A stretch of DNA of 39,509 bases from Methylocystis sp. (lineage in GTDB: Bacteria > Pseudomonadota > Alphaproteobacteria > Rhizobiales > Beijerinckiaceae). A model generated the notes under the pieces. It did not search any database and was not told the origin of the DNA. It saw only the letters and a list, made by a program, of their open reading frames with translations. Shown here piece by piece: positions 18,138 through 27,071 of the stretch. The stretch covers positions 1 through 39,509 of the forward strand of contig JADCCX010000133.1 in the NCBI GenBank assembly GCA_020252485.1, written 5' to 3'. Positions within the stretch are counted from its first letter, which is position 1; every line of letters starts with the position of its first letter. The translations under genes were made by a program, and so were the position numbers.

Positions 18138-18668
18138 ACATGACGGATCCGGCATGGGGCTTGAGGCGTTGGCAGCCGTCCCTGCTGATTGTTCAGCGAT
18201 CCGGTCTTGCCGTGTGCCCTTTCCCGGTTCCGTTGCTGGCTAGCGGCGACGGGCGGGCCAGGTCTTGCGCTTTCGCGTCGCGGCTGTGGTGAGATGCTGC
18301 GGGAGGGCAGTTCCGCAGCTCGAGTTGCAGGACCGTGCAAGCCGCATCACCTGGCATGGAGCGGTATGGGGTTTCTGGTGCATCTTGTGTGCGGTCGACA
18401 GCCAGACGATACAGCCCCGCATCCTGAAGTGAGCGCGATGCCTGTGGCGACGTTGGAGCCGAACACATGTCCTGAGGCTGCCAGGCGGTCGCGTCCGTCC
18501 TCAAACCCCATCCCCGCGTTGATCGATGGCGGCCTATGACGGACGCCGTCGCCGGGGCGGCAAGGTCTAACGACGACATCGAGGGTGTCCCCGCCCTTCC
18601 TGCGCTGGCTTTGCCCGTCATTTCTTGGCGCCATCGCGGGGATGGGCCCTGCGAAAGGAGAGACATCA
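18138..18668. other. 530 bp stretch between repC and the DUF736 gene
   Basis: No convincing gene is present. A 33-codon plus-strand frame at 18438 and a minus-strand frame of ~170 codons have no ribosome sites or recognisable motifs. It is probably the 5' leader of the DUF736 gene plus plasmid backbone spacer. Confidence 0.4.
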
Positions 18669-18832
18669 TGGCTACCATCGGCAACGTGACCAAGACCAAC
18701 GACGGCTTCACCGGCGAACTCGCCACGATCAGGGTCCAGTGCCCGATCCGCTTCGTCGCCAACCAGCGCAAGCGCAACGACGCCAGCCCCGACTACCGCA
18801 TCGTGTCCGGCGCCGCCGACATCGGCTGTTAA
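18669..18832 (+). pseudogene. DUF736-family protein, C-terminal half lost
   Basis: ATG 18669 follows AAAGGAG. The product MATIGNVTKTNDGFTGELAT continues with the family motif SPDYRIVSGAADIG and then stops one codon later (GC, TAA), at 54 residues. DUF736 proteins have about 100 residues and continue after 'aDIGAAW'. The coding similarity ends abruptly at about 18828, so this is a cut gene. DUF736 genes are typical neighbours of plasmid replication and transfer genes in Hyphomicrobiales. Confidence 0.78.
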
Positions 18833-18953
18833 CAACGTGAATGTCTGGAGATGACCCATTCAAGAATTCCGACCGTGATTGAGTCACTCCGAAAGCGGAC
18901 ATCTCGCTTCAGATATAAAAGCCTGATCGGCGACGATTAACCGCCGGCCTGGT

Positions 18954-19271
18954 TCATCGCATTGGCCTGCAAGCGAATGGCGCAAAAGTGCTCGCTGCTC
19001 CGGCAATCATCGACTGAATGGTCATCGCATTGGCAAGGGCAAACTCGCGTTCGGATCGTGGGCAGACGTCGCGCGGTCCTCGGCATCCGGAGGCCAGGAA
19101 GGCCTCGTGACGCGATATGAAATCGGTCGACAAGCCGTCCCGTCCGAAACGGGCAAGCGCCTGTGACCATGCATGGTGGTAGCGATCGCACTTTATCTCG
19201 CGCCATGGCTTGTCGGTGGTCTGTTCTTTCTGCGCTTGGCTAATGCCCATGGGCAACGATACGGCGAGCAC
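18954..19271 (-). CDS. hypothetical Cys-containing secreted protein, possibly 5' truncated
   Basis: The frame gives ~105 residues from a GTG. The first residues (LAVSLPMGISQAQ) look like the hydrophobic end of a signal peptide with an Ala-Gln cleavage site but no positive n-region, since a stop lies just upstream. The mature part has Cys at CDRYHHAW, SGCRGPRDVCPRSE and FACRPM, which suggests disulfides outside the cytoplasm. I do not name a function. It lies in the seam between the plasmid core and the catabolic block and may have lost its true start. Confidence 0.45.
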   Translation of the reverse strand: MLAVSLPMGISQAQKEQTTDKPWREIKCDRYHHAWSQALARFGRDGLSTDFISRHEAFLASGCRGPRDVCPRSEREFALANAMTIQSMIAGAASTFAPFACRPMR

Positions 19272-19378
19272 CAGCAGAGCTTCCTGTCAGTCTTTGGGGG
19301 TGTTTCCTTCAAAGTTGGAATTTCTTCGCGACATTAAGCATGTATGGGCAGGCGGAGCCTGGACTGGACGTTTTCCTC

Positions 19379-20740
19379 TCACCGCGCCCTGCCTGTTGCC
19401 GCGCGCAGGAACAGCTTGGAATCGCCCATCTGTCCGCCCTTGAGCGCGATTTCGAGACCATCGAATGCGGCGTCGGGCGAGCGGACGCGAAGCAGCGGTA
19501 CGCCGTCCGCGAGCGACGCCAAGAACTCCAGTGCTTCCGCGCCGACTGCGAGCATCGCATGGCCCGACGTGTCGCCGCCGGAGAAGACGATGCGCTGCAC
19601 ACCGAGGCGCAATCGCGCTGCGCGGGCGATGCAGCCGAGGCCATCGCCGATCCGGGCGTGGACGGCCCCGGCGTCCACGCGGCATTTCACGAACGCCGCG
19701 GAGAAAGCGGCGATCGCCGGATCCTCTGGCCCGCGGGCCGTACAAGCCAGAACGTTCCTGCCTTCCGCCAGGCCAGCCTCGACGGCCGCGCTCGCCTGCG
19801 CGATCTCTCCAGCCCAGCCGGAAGCTGCGATGGCCTTGCTTGCATCAACGCGAACGATCAGGAAGCCGCCGGCTTGCGCCGCCGCGATCTGCCGCGCCGT
19901 GATCTCGGAACACGAGCCGGATACCACCAGAACCGGTTCGGCCGGCTTGAGGACCGGCGGCGGTGGAGTCTCGGGCAGCAGCCCGCACTGACGCCACCAG
20001 GCGGTCAGAGCATACTCGACGCCCTGGCTGCCGACAGCGAAGGCGGGTTCGGCGGCGGCGGCCTGCCAGACAAGACGGCCAGCGGCGGAAAGCGTGGCGT
20101 CATCGAAAGCGTCGATCGCGATGATGCAGGCGCCGCGCCCGCGCGCCGCCGCAAGTTCAACATCACCGAGACCAGACACCAGCGCACGCCCGTCAAGCAC
20201 GGCTTTAGGCAGAGGGGTCTGCGCATCGAGATGGCGGCAGAGATCGGCCTCATTCATCGGAGTCGCGGGATGGCGCGCCATGACGGGATGGCGGTCGAGC
20301 CGGTGGATCACGCCGTCCAGCGCCGCGAAGAGCGTACCGAAGACCTGATAGCGGCCGATCGCCGGCGCGCCGACGATCAGCGGGGCGAAGTCCGCGCCTG
20401 TCACCGCCAGACCGATCTCCGTGGCGCGGCCGATGGAGCCCAGATGCGGGGCGGAATCGAAGGTCGAGCAGGTCTTGTAATGCAGGATCGGCGCGCCGAG
20501 CGCCTTCAGCGCCGCAAAGCAGCGCGGCAGCTCGGCATCCATCCACGCCGGGCTCTTTGAACGCGCGACGCCGGCGATGCCAACGGCCCGGATGTCGCCG
20601 AGCTTTGCAAGCAGCGCAGGGTCGGGCGCGTCGAGGAAGAGCACGGTGCGCAAACCCGCCAGCGCCAGGATCTCCAGCACGGCGGAGGAGCCGGTGAAAT
20701 CATCGCCGTAGAAGGTGAGAAGAGGAGGCACGGCCGTCAT
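19379..20740 (-). CDS. oiaK: four-carbon acid sugar kinase family (DUF1537), probable 3-oxo-isoapionate kinase
   Basis: The product has 453 residues, full length for the family. The N-terminal sugar-binding domain opens with LLTFYGDDFTGSSAVLE (~7-23), and the C-terminal nucleotide-binding domain has VFSGGDTSGHAM (~394-405). DUF1537 kinases phosphorylate four-carbon and related sugar acids with ATP. It overlaps the RuBisCO-like gene by four bases and sits across from an ApnO homologue, which points to OiaK of D-apionate breakdown: 3-oxo-isoapionate + ATP gives the 4-phosphate. The substrate is inferred from context. Other members act on D-threonate or D-erythronate. Confidence 0.82.
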   Translation of the reverse strand: MTAVPPLLTFYGDDFTGSSAVLEILALAGLRTVLFLDAPDPALLAKLGDIRAVGIAGVARSKSPAWMDAELPRCFAALKALGAPILHYKTCSTFDSAPHLGSIGRATEIGLAVTGADFAPLIVGAPAIGRYQVFGTLFAALDGVIHRLDRHPVMARHPATPMNEADLCRHLDAQTPLPKAVLDGRALVSGLGDVELAAARGRGACIIAIDAFDDATLSAAGRLVWQAAAAEPAFAVGSQGVEYALTAWWRQCGLLPETPPPPVLKPAEPVLVVSGSCSEITARQIAAAQAGGFLIVRVDASKAIAASGWAGEIAQASAAVEAGLAEGRNVLACTARGPEDPAIAAFSAAFVKCRVDAGAVHARIGDGLGCIARAARLRLGVQRIVFSGGDTSGHAMLAVGAEALEFLASLADGVPLLRVRSPDAAFDGLEIALKGGQMGDSKLFLRAATGRAR

Positions 20741-21936
20741 GCGCCAGCCATGGCGGCGGCCCAGGCCTCGCGGAAAGCGCGGACGCCCGCCGCGACACCC
20801 TTCGGATGCGCCATGATGCCGCCCCCCGCGGCATGGATGAGATCGGCTGAGCCAAGCGCCGCGAAGGTTGGGGTAACTTGCTGAACTGTCTGTCCCGAGG
20901 AAAAGACGGGCATCGCTTTCATCGGAACACCGTCGAACATCGGTTCGGCAAGCGAGCGGGCCGAGGCGATGACGCTGTCGTCCTCCTCGCAGAACTTGTT
21001 GGCGATGCCGTTGACGTGGAGGTGGTCAGCGCCCGCCAGCCGCCAGAGCTTCGACCAAGCCGGGAAGCTCCATCCCAAGGCCGGACTGCGGGAGAGCGCA
21101 CCCCAACCGTTGCGGTGGGCGTGGATCGGCAGCTGCGTGTGGCGCGCCAGTTCGATGAAGCCGGTGAAGCCGACAGAGTTCAGGCTCGCCATGACGCAGG
21201 TGCCGCCGCGCTTTAGGACATGGTCATGCCGTCGGCGCATCTCGTCGATCTCGCCCGTTAGGTTGAAGGCGACCATCACCTTGCGTCCAAGCCTGTCAGC
21301 ATGGCGGTCGACCACGGCCATCACAGCGTCCACGCGCTCCTCGAAGGGGCAGGCCGGGCCGTCGGATTGCAGCTCGTCGTCCTTGATAAAATCGATGCCG
21401 CCGCCGGCCAGCTCATCGACCAGATCAGCTGTCGCCGCCGGGTCGAGCCCAACGCTCGGCTTGATAATGGTGCCGACGTGCGGCCCGTCTGGAACGCCAG
21501 AAAGGCGCCGCGTGCCGGCGACACCGAAGCGGGGGCCTGCGTAGCGCGCCGCGAAAGCGGGCGGCAGTTGGATGTCGAGGAGCTTCAGGCCGGAGAAAGC
21601 CTTGAGCTCGAAGAGATTACCGGCAACGGTTGCGACAAGGTTGGGCAGCGAGGGGCCGATGGTCTCCAGCGGCCAGGAGAGGCGCACGCGCGCCTGCCGC
21701 CAGAACCGTCTTGCGCCGGGCCTTGGCGTCATCGCCCCGGGCAGCGAGGGCGCGGCGACCTCGCCGACGTCCTGCAACTGGTCGACTCGCGCCGCAAACC
21801 GCGCCTTCAGCGCCTCCGTTTCGCCCGGCACGTTGACGAATGTTCCCGACGACTGCTCGCCCGCCATCATGGCGGCGGCATCGGCGGGATCGATGGCCGT
21901 CTCGATCAGGTAGTCTGCGCTAAAACGTTCCATCAT
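20737..21936 (-). CDS. oiaX: RuBisCO-like protein, probable 3-oxo-isoapionate-4-phosphate decarboxylase
   Basis: The product has about 399 residues from ATG 21936; ATG 21933 directly follows, and GTG 21969 is a less likely start. RuBisCO large-subunit features are GTIIKPSVGL (Lys~159; the second Lys of the KPK motif is Ser), GGIDFIKDDELQ (carbamylated Lys~185 with Asp and Glu Mg ligands), HAHRNGWG and, later, the NKFCEEDDS loop. It is therefore a RuBisCO-like protein with metal site intact but not a CO2-fixing enzyme. In the known apionate pathway OiaX decarboxylates 3-oxo-isoapionate 4-phosphate to L-erythrulose 1-phosphate. OiaT, a related transcarboxylase/hydrolase, is the alternative. Confidence 0.85.
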   Translation of the reverse strand: MMERFSADYLIETAIDPADAAAMMAGEQSSGTFVNVPGETEALKARFAARVDQLQDVGEVAAPSLPGAMTPRPGARRFWRQARVRLSWPLETIGPSLPNLVATVAGNLFELKAFSGLKLLDIQLPPAFAARYAGPRFGVAGTRRLSGVPDGPHVGTIIKPSVGLDPAATADLVDELAGGGIDFIKDDELQSDGPACPFEERVDAVMAVVDRHADRLGRKVMVAFNLTGEIDEMRRRHDHVLKRGGTCVMASLNSVGFTGFIELARHTQLPIHAHRNGWGALSRSPALGWSFPAWSKLWRLAGADHLHVNGIANKFCEEDDSVIASARSLAEPMFDGVPMKAMPVFSSGQTVQQVTPTFAALGSADLIHAAGGGIMAHPKGVAAGVRAFREAWAAAMAGA

Positions 21937-22028
21937 TCCTACAGGGTGTGTTGACCTGGTAAGCTGCACTCTGACAGGGTGGCAGCAACAAGAATAGGCC
22001 GTCGCTGACGGTTGGGGGAGATCGAGCG
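21937..22028. promoter_or_regulatory. divergent promoter region between oiaX and apnO
   Basis: The 92-base gap separates two divergent genes of one pathway. ACAGGGTG occurs twice in direct orientation, with CAGGGTG at 21942-21948 and 21975-21981, 33 bases (about three helical turns) apart. A regulator could bind here. The LysR gene at 28559 is the only regulator in the block. Confidence 0.4.
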
Positions 22029-22856
22029 ATGACGACGATCGCGCTGTTCGGAGCCGGCGGAAAGATGGGCATGCGGCTTGGCCGCAACCTGAGGGGCACG
22101 CATTTCGCCGTTCGTTACGTCGAAGTCAGTCCGGCTGGGCGGGAGCGCGTGCGCGAGGGGCTCGGCGTGGCCTGCGTCGAGGCCGACCATGCGGTGCACG
22201 ACGCGGACGCCGTCATCCTCGCCGTGCCTGACACTGCGGTTGGCGCGGTGGCGACGGCGCTGCTGCCGAAGCTCGCGCCAGGCACCATCGTCGTCATCCT
22301 CGACGCCGCCGCACCCCATGCCGGGCATCTGCCGGAGCGGGCGGACATCACCTATTTCATCACGCATCCCTGCCATCCGCCAATCTTCAACGACGAGACG
22401 GAACCTGCTGCCAAGGCCGACTATTTCGGCGGGATCGCCGCAAAGCAGCATATCATCAATGCGCTGATGCAGGGGCCTGAAGAGCATTACGCGCTTGGCG
22501 AGGAAGTTGCGCGCGCGATCTGGGCGCCGGTGATGCGTTCGCATCGCGTGACTGTGGAGCAAATGGCGATTCTGGAGCCAGGCCTCTCCGAGACTGTCTG
22601 CGCCACACTGCTCGACGCCATGCGCGAAGCCATGGAGGAAGCAATCGCCAGGGGGGTTCCACGAGAGGCGGCGCGGGATTTCCTGATCGGACACATGAAC
22701 ATCCTCGCAGCCGTCACCTTCAAGGAGATCGACGGTGTGTTCTCCGATGCCTGCAACAAGGCCATCGTCTTCGGCAAGGAGACGATCCTCAGACCGGACT
22801 GGAAACGGTTGTTCGAGCCGGACGAGATCAGGGCGAGCGTGAGGCGCATCACCTGA
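22029..22856 (+). CDS. apnO: D-apionate oxidoisomerase-like NAD(P)-binding protein
   Basis: The product has 275 residues, with ATG 22029 nine bases after GGGGGAG. A Rossmann start (ALFGAGGKMGMRLGRN, ~5-20) is followed by ADAVILAVPDTAVG and HPCHPPIFND (~117-126). A helical C-terminal domain of the phosphogluconate-dehydrogenase C-terminal type follows (GHMNILAAVTFKEIDG). This matches ApnO, which converts D-apionate to 3-oxo-isoapionate, the OiaK substrate. It is divergent from oiaX/oiaK and convergent with the DUF2938 gene, whose stop is seven bases away. Confidence 0.82.
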   Translation: MTTIALFGAGGKMGMRLGRNLRGTHFAVRYVEVSPAGRERVREGLGVACVEADHAVHDADAVILAVPDTAVGAVATALLPKLAPGTIVVILDAAAPHAGHLPERADITYFITHPCHPPIFNDETEPAAKADYFGGIAAKQHIINALMQGPEEHYALGEEVARAIWAPVMRSHRVTVEQMAILEPGLSETVCATLLDAMREAMEEAIARGVPREAARDFLIGHMNILAAVTFKEIDGVFSDACNKAIVFGKETILRPDWKRLFEPDEIRASVRRIT

Positions 22857-22863
22857 TCGCCGA

Positions 22864-23349
22864 TCACTTGATGGCAACAGCGGCCAACCAGAGGCCGAAG
22901 CCGAAGACGACATGGCCCGCGATGTTAAGCAGGCGGATGCGGGTTGCGTCCGGCTTGCGCGATGCGGCGATGCCCGCTCCGAGGCAGGGCTGCAGGATGA
23001 ACCAGCCGCAGCCTACCGTGACGAGGCCGACGACGAGCGGCAGCAGCAGAGCCGGGTTCTTCGCCCAGGGCGCGCCGCCGATGAGGAGCGTGGCCAGCGC
23101 GAAGGCGATTCCTACCGCGTAATGGAACACCCAGCCGATCGCGAGCTCGCCGCTGACGGGCGATGACTGGCCGATGTCGTCGTGAGCAAAAGTTCCGCCC
23201 GGCAGGTGTCCGACCCAGCGACCGACCAAGGCCCAGTTCGGCAGTCCGAAGCCGAAGAGGCGGTTGAGTGCGATCTGCCATAGGTCCAGCAGCGCAGTAG
23301 CGGCTGCGCCGATAATGAGTGAACGGTAGAGGAGGTCGGCGAGGGTCAT
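22864..23349 (-). CDS. DUF2938-family membrane protein
   Basis: The product has 161 residues, from ATG 23349, three bases after the SDR stop. Four hydrophobic helices are visible: LADLLYRSLIIGAAATALLD, then WVFHYAVGIAFALATLLIG, then PLVVGLVTVGCGWFILQP, and GHVVFGFGLWLAAVAI at the end. The family motif around RWVGHLPGG is present. Its function is unknown. It is the last gene of the TRAP-SDR run on this strand. A longer frame overlapping the SDR is a shadow extension. Confidence 0.75.
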   Translation of the reverse strand: MTLADLLYRSLIIGAAATALLDLWQIALNRLFGFGLPNWALVGRWVGHLPGGTFAHDDIGQSSPVSGELAIGWVFHYAVGIAFALATLLIGGAPWAKNPALLLPLVVGLVTVGCGWFILQPCLGAGIAASRKPDATRIRLLNIAGHVVFGFGLWLAAVAIK

Positions 23350-23351
23350 GC

Positions 23352-24143
23352 CTAAGCGCACCGCGCCGTGAGGCCGCCGTCCACCGGCAGGCACACGCCG
23401 GTAATGTACTGGGCTTCGTCGCTGGCCAGGAAAACCGCCGCGTTGGCGATATCCCAGCCTGTGCCCATACGCCCCATCGGCGTCGCCTCGTGGCGGGCTT
23501 TCACCATGTCGTCCGGCGTCGCATATTGGCCGGAGATCTGCTGGTAGATCAGCGGCGTGTCCATCATGCCGGGGAGGATGGCGTTGGCGCGGATTCCGTC
23601 CCGCGCGTACTGGATGGCGAGACCGACCGTGAACTGGTTCACCGCGCCCTTTGCCGCGTAGTAGCTGGCGTAGGGGTAGCCGGTGTAGCGGATCGACGCC
23701 ACGGACGAGATGTTGGTGATGACGCCTCGCTTGCGCGCCACCATGCCGGGGATGACGTACTTGCAGGTGAGGAACGCGCCAGTGACGTTGGTGTCGAGAG
23801 CGCGCTGCCACTGCTCTTCAGTGAGATCAGGCGGGCCGCCCATCGTCGTGGTGCCGACGTTGTTGTGGAGGATGTCGATGCGGCCGTGTCGGGAGAGAAT
23901 GCCTGCGATGAGCGCCTCGACCTCCGCGCCGCTGGTGACATCACAGGCATGGGCCTCGGCGCGCCCGCCTTCCCCCGCGATGATGCCGACGGTCTCCTCG
24001 GCGGCCGCCAGCTTGACGTCGACGCAGATCGCGACCGCGCCCTCGCGGGCATAGGCGACGGCGGAAGCCTTGCCGTTGCCCCAACCTGGGCCAACGGAGC
24101 CCGCGCCCAGAACCAGCGCCACACGCTCCTTCAATCGTTCCAT
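23352..24143 (-). CDS. short-chain dehydrogenase/reductase
   Basis: The product has 263 residues, with ATG 24143 seven bases after GAGGGG. It is a classical SDR: cofactor loop LGAGSVGPGWGNGKA (~12-26), NNVG (~94-97), the catalytic Ser in NISSVAS (~144-150), and YASYYAAK with Tyr161 and Lys165. The acidic residue at the end of beta-2 (CVDVK) suggests NAD preference. It follows dctM after ten bases and is followed by the DUF2938 gene, so it is in the transporter operon. It probably oxidises the imported sugar or sugar acid, but the substrate is not decided by sequence. Confidence 0.9.
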   Translation of the reverse strand: MERLKERVALVLGAGSVGPGWGNGKASAVAYAREGAVAICVDVKLAAAEETVGIIAGEGGRAEAHACDVTSGAEVEALIAGILSRHGRIDILHNNVGTTTMGGPPDLTEEQWQRALDTNVTGAFLTCKYVIPGMVARKRGVITNISSVASIRYTGYPYASYYAAKGAVNQFTVGLAIQYARDGIRANAILPGMMDTPLIYQQISGQYATPDDMVKARHEATPMGRMGTGWDIANAAVFLASDEAQYITGVCLPVDGGLTARCA

Positions 24144-24153
24144 GCGCAGCCCC

Positions 24154-25437
24154 TCACCTGAACAACCCGGGCAGCCAAAGCACCGTCGATGGAAAGATCG
24201 TGATGATGACAAGCACGGCGATGCTGGCGATCAGGAAAGGCGTCAGCTCGCGCGACTCTTCCTCCAGCGTCACCCCGGCGAATTTGGCGCAGATATAAAG
24301 AAGGATCCCCACCGGCGGCGTGATGAGCCCTATGCAGAGGTTGAACACCATCACCAGGCCGAAATGCACCAGGTCGATGCCGACGGCCTTCACGACCGGC
24401 ACAAGCACCGGAATGAATATGAGCAATGCCGGCAGCGGCTCCAGGAAGATGCCGATGATGAGCAGGATGACGTTGATCACCATCAGGATCACAACGGGAT
24501 TCGTCGAGAACGAGGAGAGCCACATGCCGAGCTGGCGCGGCAGGCCTGAAACCGCGAGGAGCCAGCCGAAGCCAGCCGATAGCGCGATGATGAACATCAC
24601 CAGCGCCGTATCGATGGCGGTCTGCACAAGGATCGGCCAGATCTGGTTGAGCTTCAGCTCTCCATAGATGAAGAACCCGACAAAGGCCGCATAGAGCACG
24701 GCGATCGTCGCGCTCTCGGTGACCGTGACGATTCCGCCGACAACGCCCGAGAGGATGATGACTGGCATCATCAAACCCCACGACGCATTCTTGATGTAGC
24801 GTGGAATTTCGCGGAACGGCACCGGTTCGCTGGTCGGATAGTTCCTCTTCACGGAAATAATGTAGGCCGCGATCATCAGGGCAACGCCGAGCAGGATGCC
24901 GGGCACGACACCGCCGAGGAAGAGGTCGATGATCGGCGCGCCAGCGCCCACCGAGAGTCCGTAGATCACCAACGGGATCGAGGGCGGGATGATCGGGCCA
25001 TTGACGCAGGCCGAGGCCATCAGCGCGGCTGCGAAGCCGCCGCCATAACCTTGCTTCTTCATCGTCGGGATCAGCACCTTGCCGAGCGCGGACGCATCCG
25101 CCGCAGCTGAGCCGGAAAGGCCGGAGAAGATCATCGCGGCAAGCACGGAGGTGAGCGCAAGGCCGCCCTTGAAGCGGCCGACGAACGCCATGGCGAGCCG
25201 CACGATCTGATCGGTGAGCCCGCCGCCGTTCATCAGGTTGCCGGCGAGGATGAAGAACGGGATCGCAAGCAGCGCGTAGGATTCCGCGCCGACAAGCGTG
25301 CGCTGGGCGAGCAGCGTCATTGGCAGCGTATCATGGGCCAGGATGGCGGCGACGGTCGCCAGCCCCATCGCAAAAGCGATCGGAACCGCCAGCGCCATCA
25401 GCAGGAAGAAGACGCCAATGAGGATGGTGGCGATCAT
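24154..25437 (-). CDS. dctM: TRAP transporter large permease, DctM type
   Basis: The product has 427 residues, the normal length, with about eleven to twelve hydrophobic helices. Typical motifs are ALLAIPFFILAGNLMNGGGL (~55-74), FSGLSGSAAADASALG (~103-118) and GLITPPVGILLYI (~376-388). It forms the Na+-coupled permease with DctQ. It starts four bases after the dctQ stop. The cargo is likely a sugar acid such as apionate, judged from the neighbours. Confidence 0.95.
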   Translation of the reverse strand: MIATILIGVFFLLMALAVPIAFAMGLATVAAILAHDTLPMTLLAQRTLVGAESYALLAIPFFILAGNLMNGGGLTDQIVRLAMAFVGRFKGGLALTSVLAAMIFSGLSGSAAADASALGKVLIPTMKKQGYGGGFAAALMASACVNGPIIPPSIPLVIYGLSVGAGAPIIDLFLGGVVPGILLGVALMIAAYIISVKRNYPTSEPVPFREIPRYIKNASWGLMMPVIILSGVVGGIVTVTESATIAVLYAAFVGFFIYGELKLNQIWPILVQTAIDTALVMFIIALSAGFGWLLAVSGLPRQLGMWLSSFSTNPVVILMVINVILLIIGIFLEPLPALLIFIPVLVPVVKAVGIDLVHFGLVMVFNLCIGLITPPVGILLYICAKFAGVTLEEESRELTPFLIASIAVLVIITIFPSTVLWLPGLFR

Positions 25438-25441
25438 TACG

Positions 25442-25942
25442 TCAGAAATCTCCCGCCTCGCCCAGCGGCTCCCGCTTTGCCGGGTCGACGATCTTCTCCA
25501 TGAAAAAGAGGATCATGATCAGGCAGGAGATCGGCGCGGCGGCGTAGTAGTAGGCAGGCGAAATGTCGAGCGCACCGGCCGTGTTGCCGAGAACGTCGAT
25601 CGTCAGCTTCAGGCTGTAGACGAACAGGATGACGATGAAGGTGAGGTTGGCGACCTCGATAACCCACTTCCAGATGGCGCGGTTCTTCTCGCTGAGCATA
25701 AACAGGAAGGCATCGACGCCAATGTGAAGGTTCTGCCGGTAAAGCACGGCGGAGCCGAGGAAGATGACCCAGACGAAGATCATCGTCGACACTTGCTCCA
25801 CCCAGGAAAGCGGATTGTTGAGCACGTAACGCCAGAACACCGCAGCGAGCGTGATAATCACGATCGCCGCGATGGAGCCGCCAAGCACAGCCCTGGCGAG
25901 CGCCGTCACGGCGTCGCTGAGACGGATGATGATTTTGGCCAC
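25442..25942 (-). CDS. dctQ: TRAP transporter small permease, DctQ type
   Basis: The product has 166 residues and four transmembrane helices, with the family block VFWRYVLNNPLSWVEQVST (~34-52) and FLGSAVLYRQNLHIGVDAF (~56-74). The start is GTG 25942, eight bases after AAGGA; an overlapping ATG is out of frame. It lies between dctP and dctM in the usual order. Confidence 0.93.
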   Translation of the reverse strand: MAKIIIRLSDAVTALARAVLGGSIAAIVIITLAAVFWRYVLNNPLSWVEQVSTMIFVWVIFLGSAVLYRQNLHIGVDAFLFMLSEKNRAIWKWVIEVANLTFIVILFVYSLKLTIDVLGNTAGALDISPAYYYAAAPISCLIMILFFMEKIVDPAKREPLGEAGDF

Positions 25943-25996
25943 CAGCTCATCCTTCGCTGTTGGGGGCGGGCAGGCCCGCCCAATCTTGCGTGAAAT

Positions 25997-26983
25997 TCAG
26001 GCGATCTGGGCGATCCGGTCCACCCACTTCTTCACATGAGGGAACTCGGCGTCCAGGCCCCGGATCGCGGCACGGAAGGTCTCCTTGTCAACCTCGTTGA
26101 CAGCGATCCCCTTGGCGCGAATGCCCTCGAAGATCCGCTTGTCGTCGGCAATAACGCGAGCGCGGATATCATCCTCCATGTCGCGGGAGGCCTGGACGAC
26201 ATGGGCGCGGAGTTCCGGCGAAAGCCGCTGGAACACCTGCTCCGACATCACGATCATGTTGTCTTGCATCATGTGCTCGGTCAGCGCGAGGTTCTTGTTC
26301 ACATCGAAGATACCGGAGTTGAACGAGAGCGCCGCTGGGTTCTCTTGCCCGTCGATGACGTTGGCCTTGAGCGCCGCGAAGACCTCGGGCCAAGCCATGG
26401 GCGTCGGAGATGCGCCAAAGCGCTGGAAGGTTTTCAGCCACATCTGCGTTTCGGGCACGCGCACCTTGAAGCCGCGCATGTCGGCTGGAGTGCGCACGAC
26501 GCGGTTGGAGGTGAGCTGGCGCGGCATGCGCGGGATGGCGGCGAGGGGGCGCAGCCTGGAGCCGGCGGCCGCATCATCACCGTATTCCTTCATGAGCGTG
26601 GTCATCACCCGGTCCTTGTGGGCGACATCCTTGAACATGAACGGGTAGGTCCAGACTTCCGCGGGCTTGTACCAGCCGCCGAGGATGGCCGCGCCGGGCG
26701 AGGCGACATGCACCGCGCCCTGCAGCAGAGCCTCCACATGCTCGCGCTCGCCACCCAGCGAGCCGGCATGGTGGGCGGTGATATCAATCTGGCCCTTGGT
26801 GAGCTCCTTCACTCGCGCCGAGAATGTGTCGAGGCTGATGGCGATGAAGTCCGTTGGCGCGGTGGCGGAAGCGCCGATCCATTTGAGTTGCTGGGCCCGC
26901 AGCACGCCGGGCATGGCGATCATGCCGGTCGATGCGGCTGCACCGGCCAGTACGGCGCGGCGGGTCAATGACGTTGACTTCAT
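25997..26983 (-). CDS. dctP: TRAP transporter periplasmic substrate-binding protein, DctP type
   Basis: The product has 328 residues, with ATG 26983 behind GGGAGAG. The N-terminus LTRRAVLAGAAASTGMIAMP with a following Ala-Gln is a Tat-like export signal. The DctP family core includes GSLGGEREHVEALLQGAVH (~73-91), RVPETQMWLKTFQRFGASP (~174-192) and PMAWPEVFAALKANVIDGQE (~194-213). The conserved Arg of RVPE normally holds the carboxylate of the ligand, consistent with a sugar acid. It is the first of the three transporter genes. Confidence 0.94.
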   Translation of the reverse strand: MKSTSLTRRAVLAGAAASTGMIAMPGVLRAQQLKWIGASATAPTDFIAISLDTFSARVKELTKGQIDITAHHAGSLGGEREHVEALLQGAVHVASPGAAILGGWYKPAEVWTYPFMFKDVAHKDRVMTTLMKEYGDDAAAGSRLRPLAAIPRMPRQLTSNRVVRTPADMRGFKVRVPETQMWLKTFQRFGASPTPMAWPEVFAALKANVIDGQENPAALSFNSGIFDVNKNLALTEHMMQDNMIVMSEQVFQRLSPELRAHVVQASRDMEDDIRARVIADDKRIFEGIRAKGIAVNEVDKETFRAAIRGLDAEFPHVKKWVDRIAQIA

Positions 26984-27071
26984 GGTTTTCTCTCCCTGTT
27001 GCGACGGCGTTCTCCCACCGTCCGCGTTGATGGCCCTTGCCTGGTCTTGCGCCAGATCCGGCCGTTTCGAT

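Noticed and set aside
18347-18859. Minus-strand frame of 170 codons after repC
   Set aside because: It covers the antisense of the DUF736 fragment and its leader and has no motif or ribosome site.
19340-20560. Plus-strand frame of 406 codons opposite oiaK
   Set aside because: It is a shadow of a high-GC gene. The DUF1537 motifs are on the minus strand.
22850-22875. Small TGATC/GATCA hairpin between apnO and the DUF2938 gene as a terminator
   Set aside because: The stem is only five bases and has no T run. It is too weak to call.
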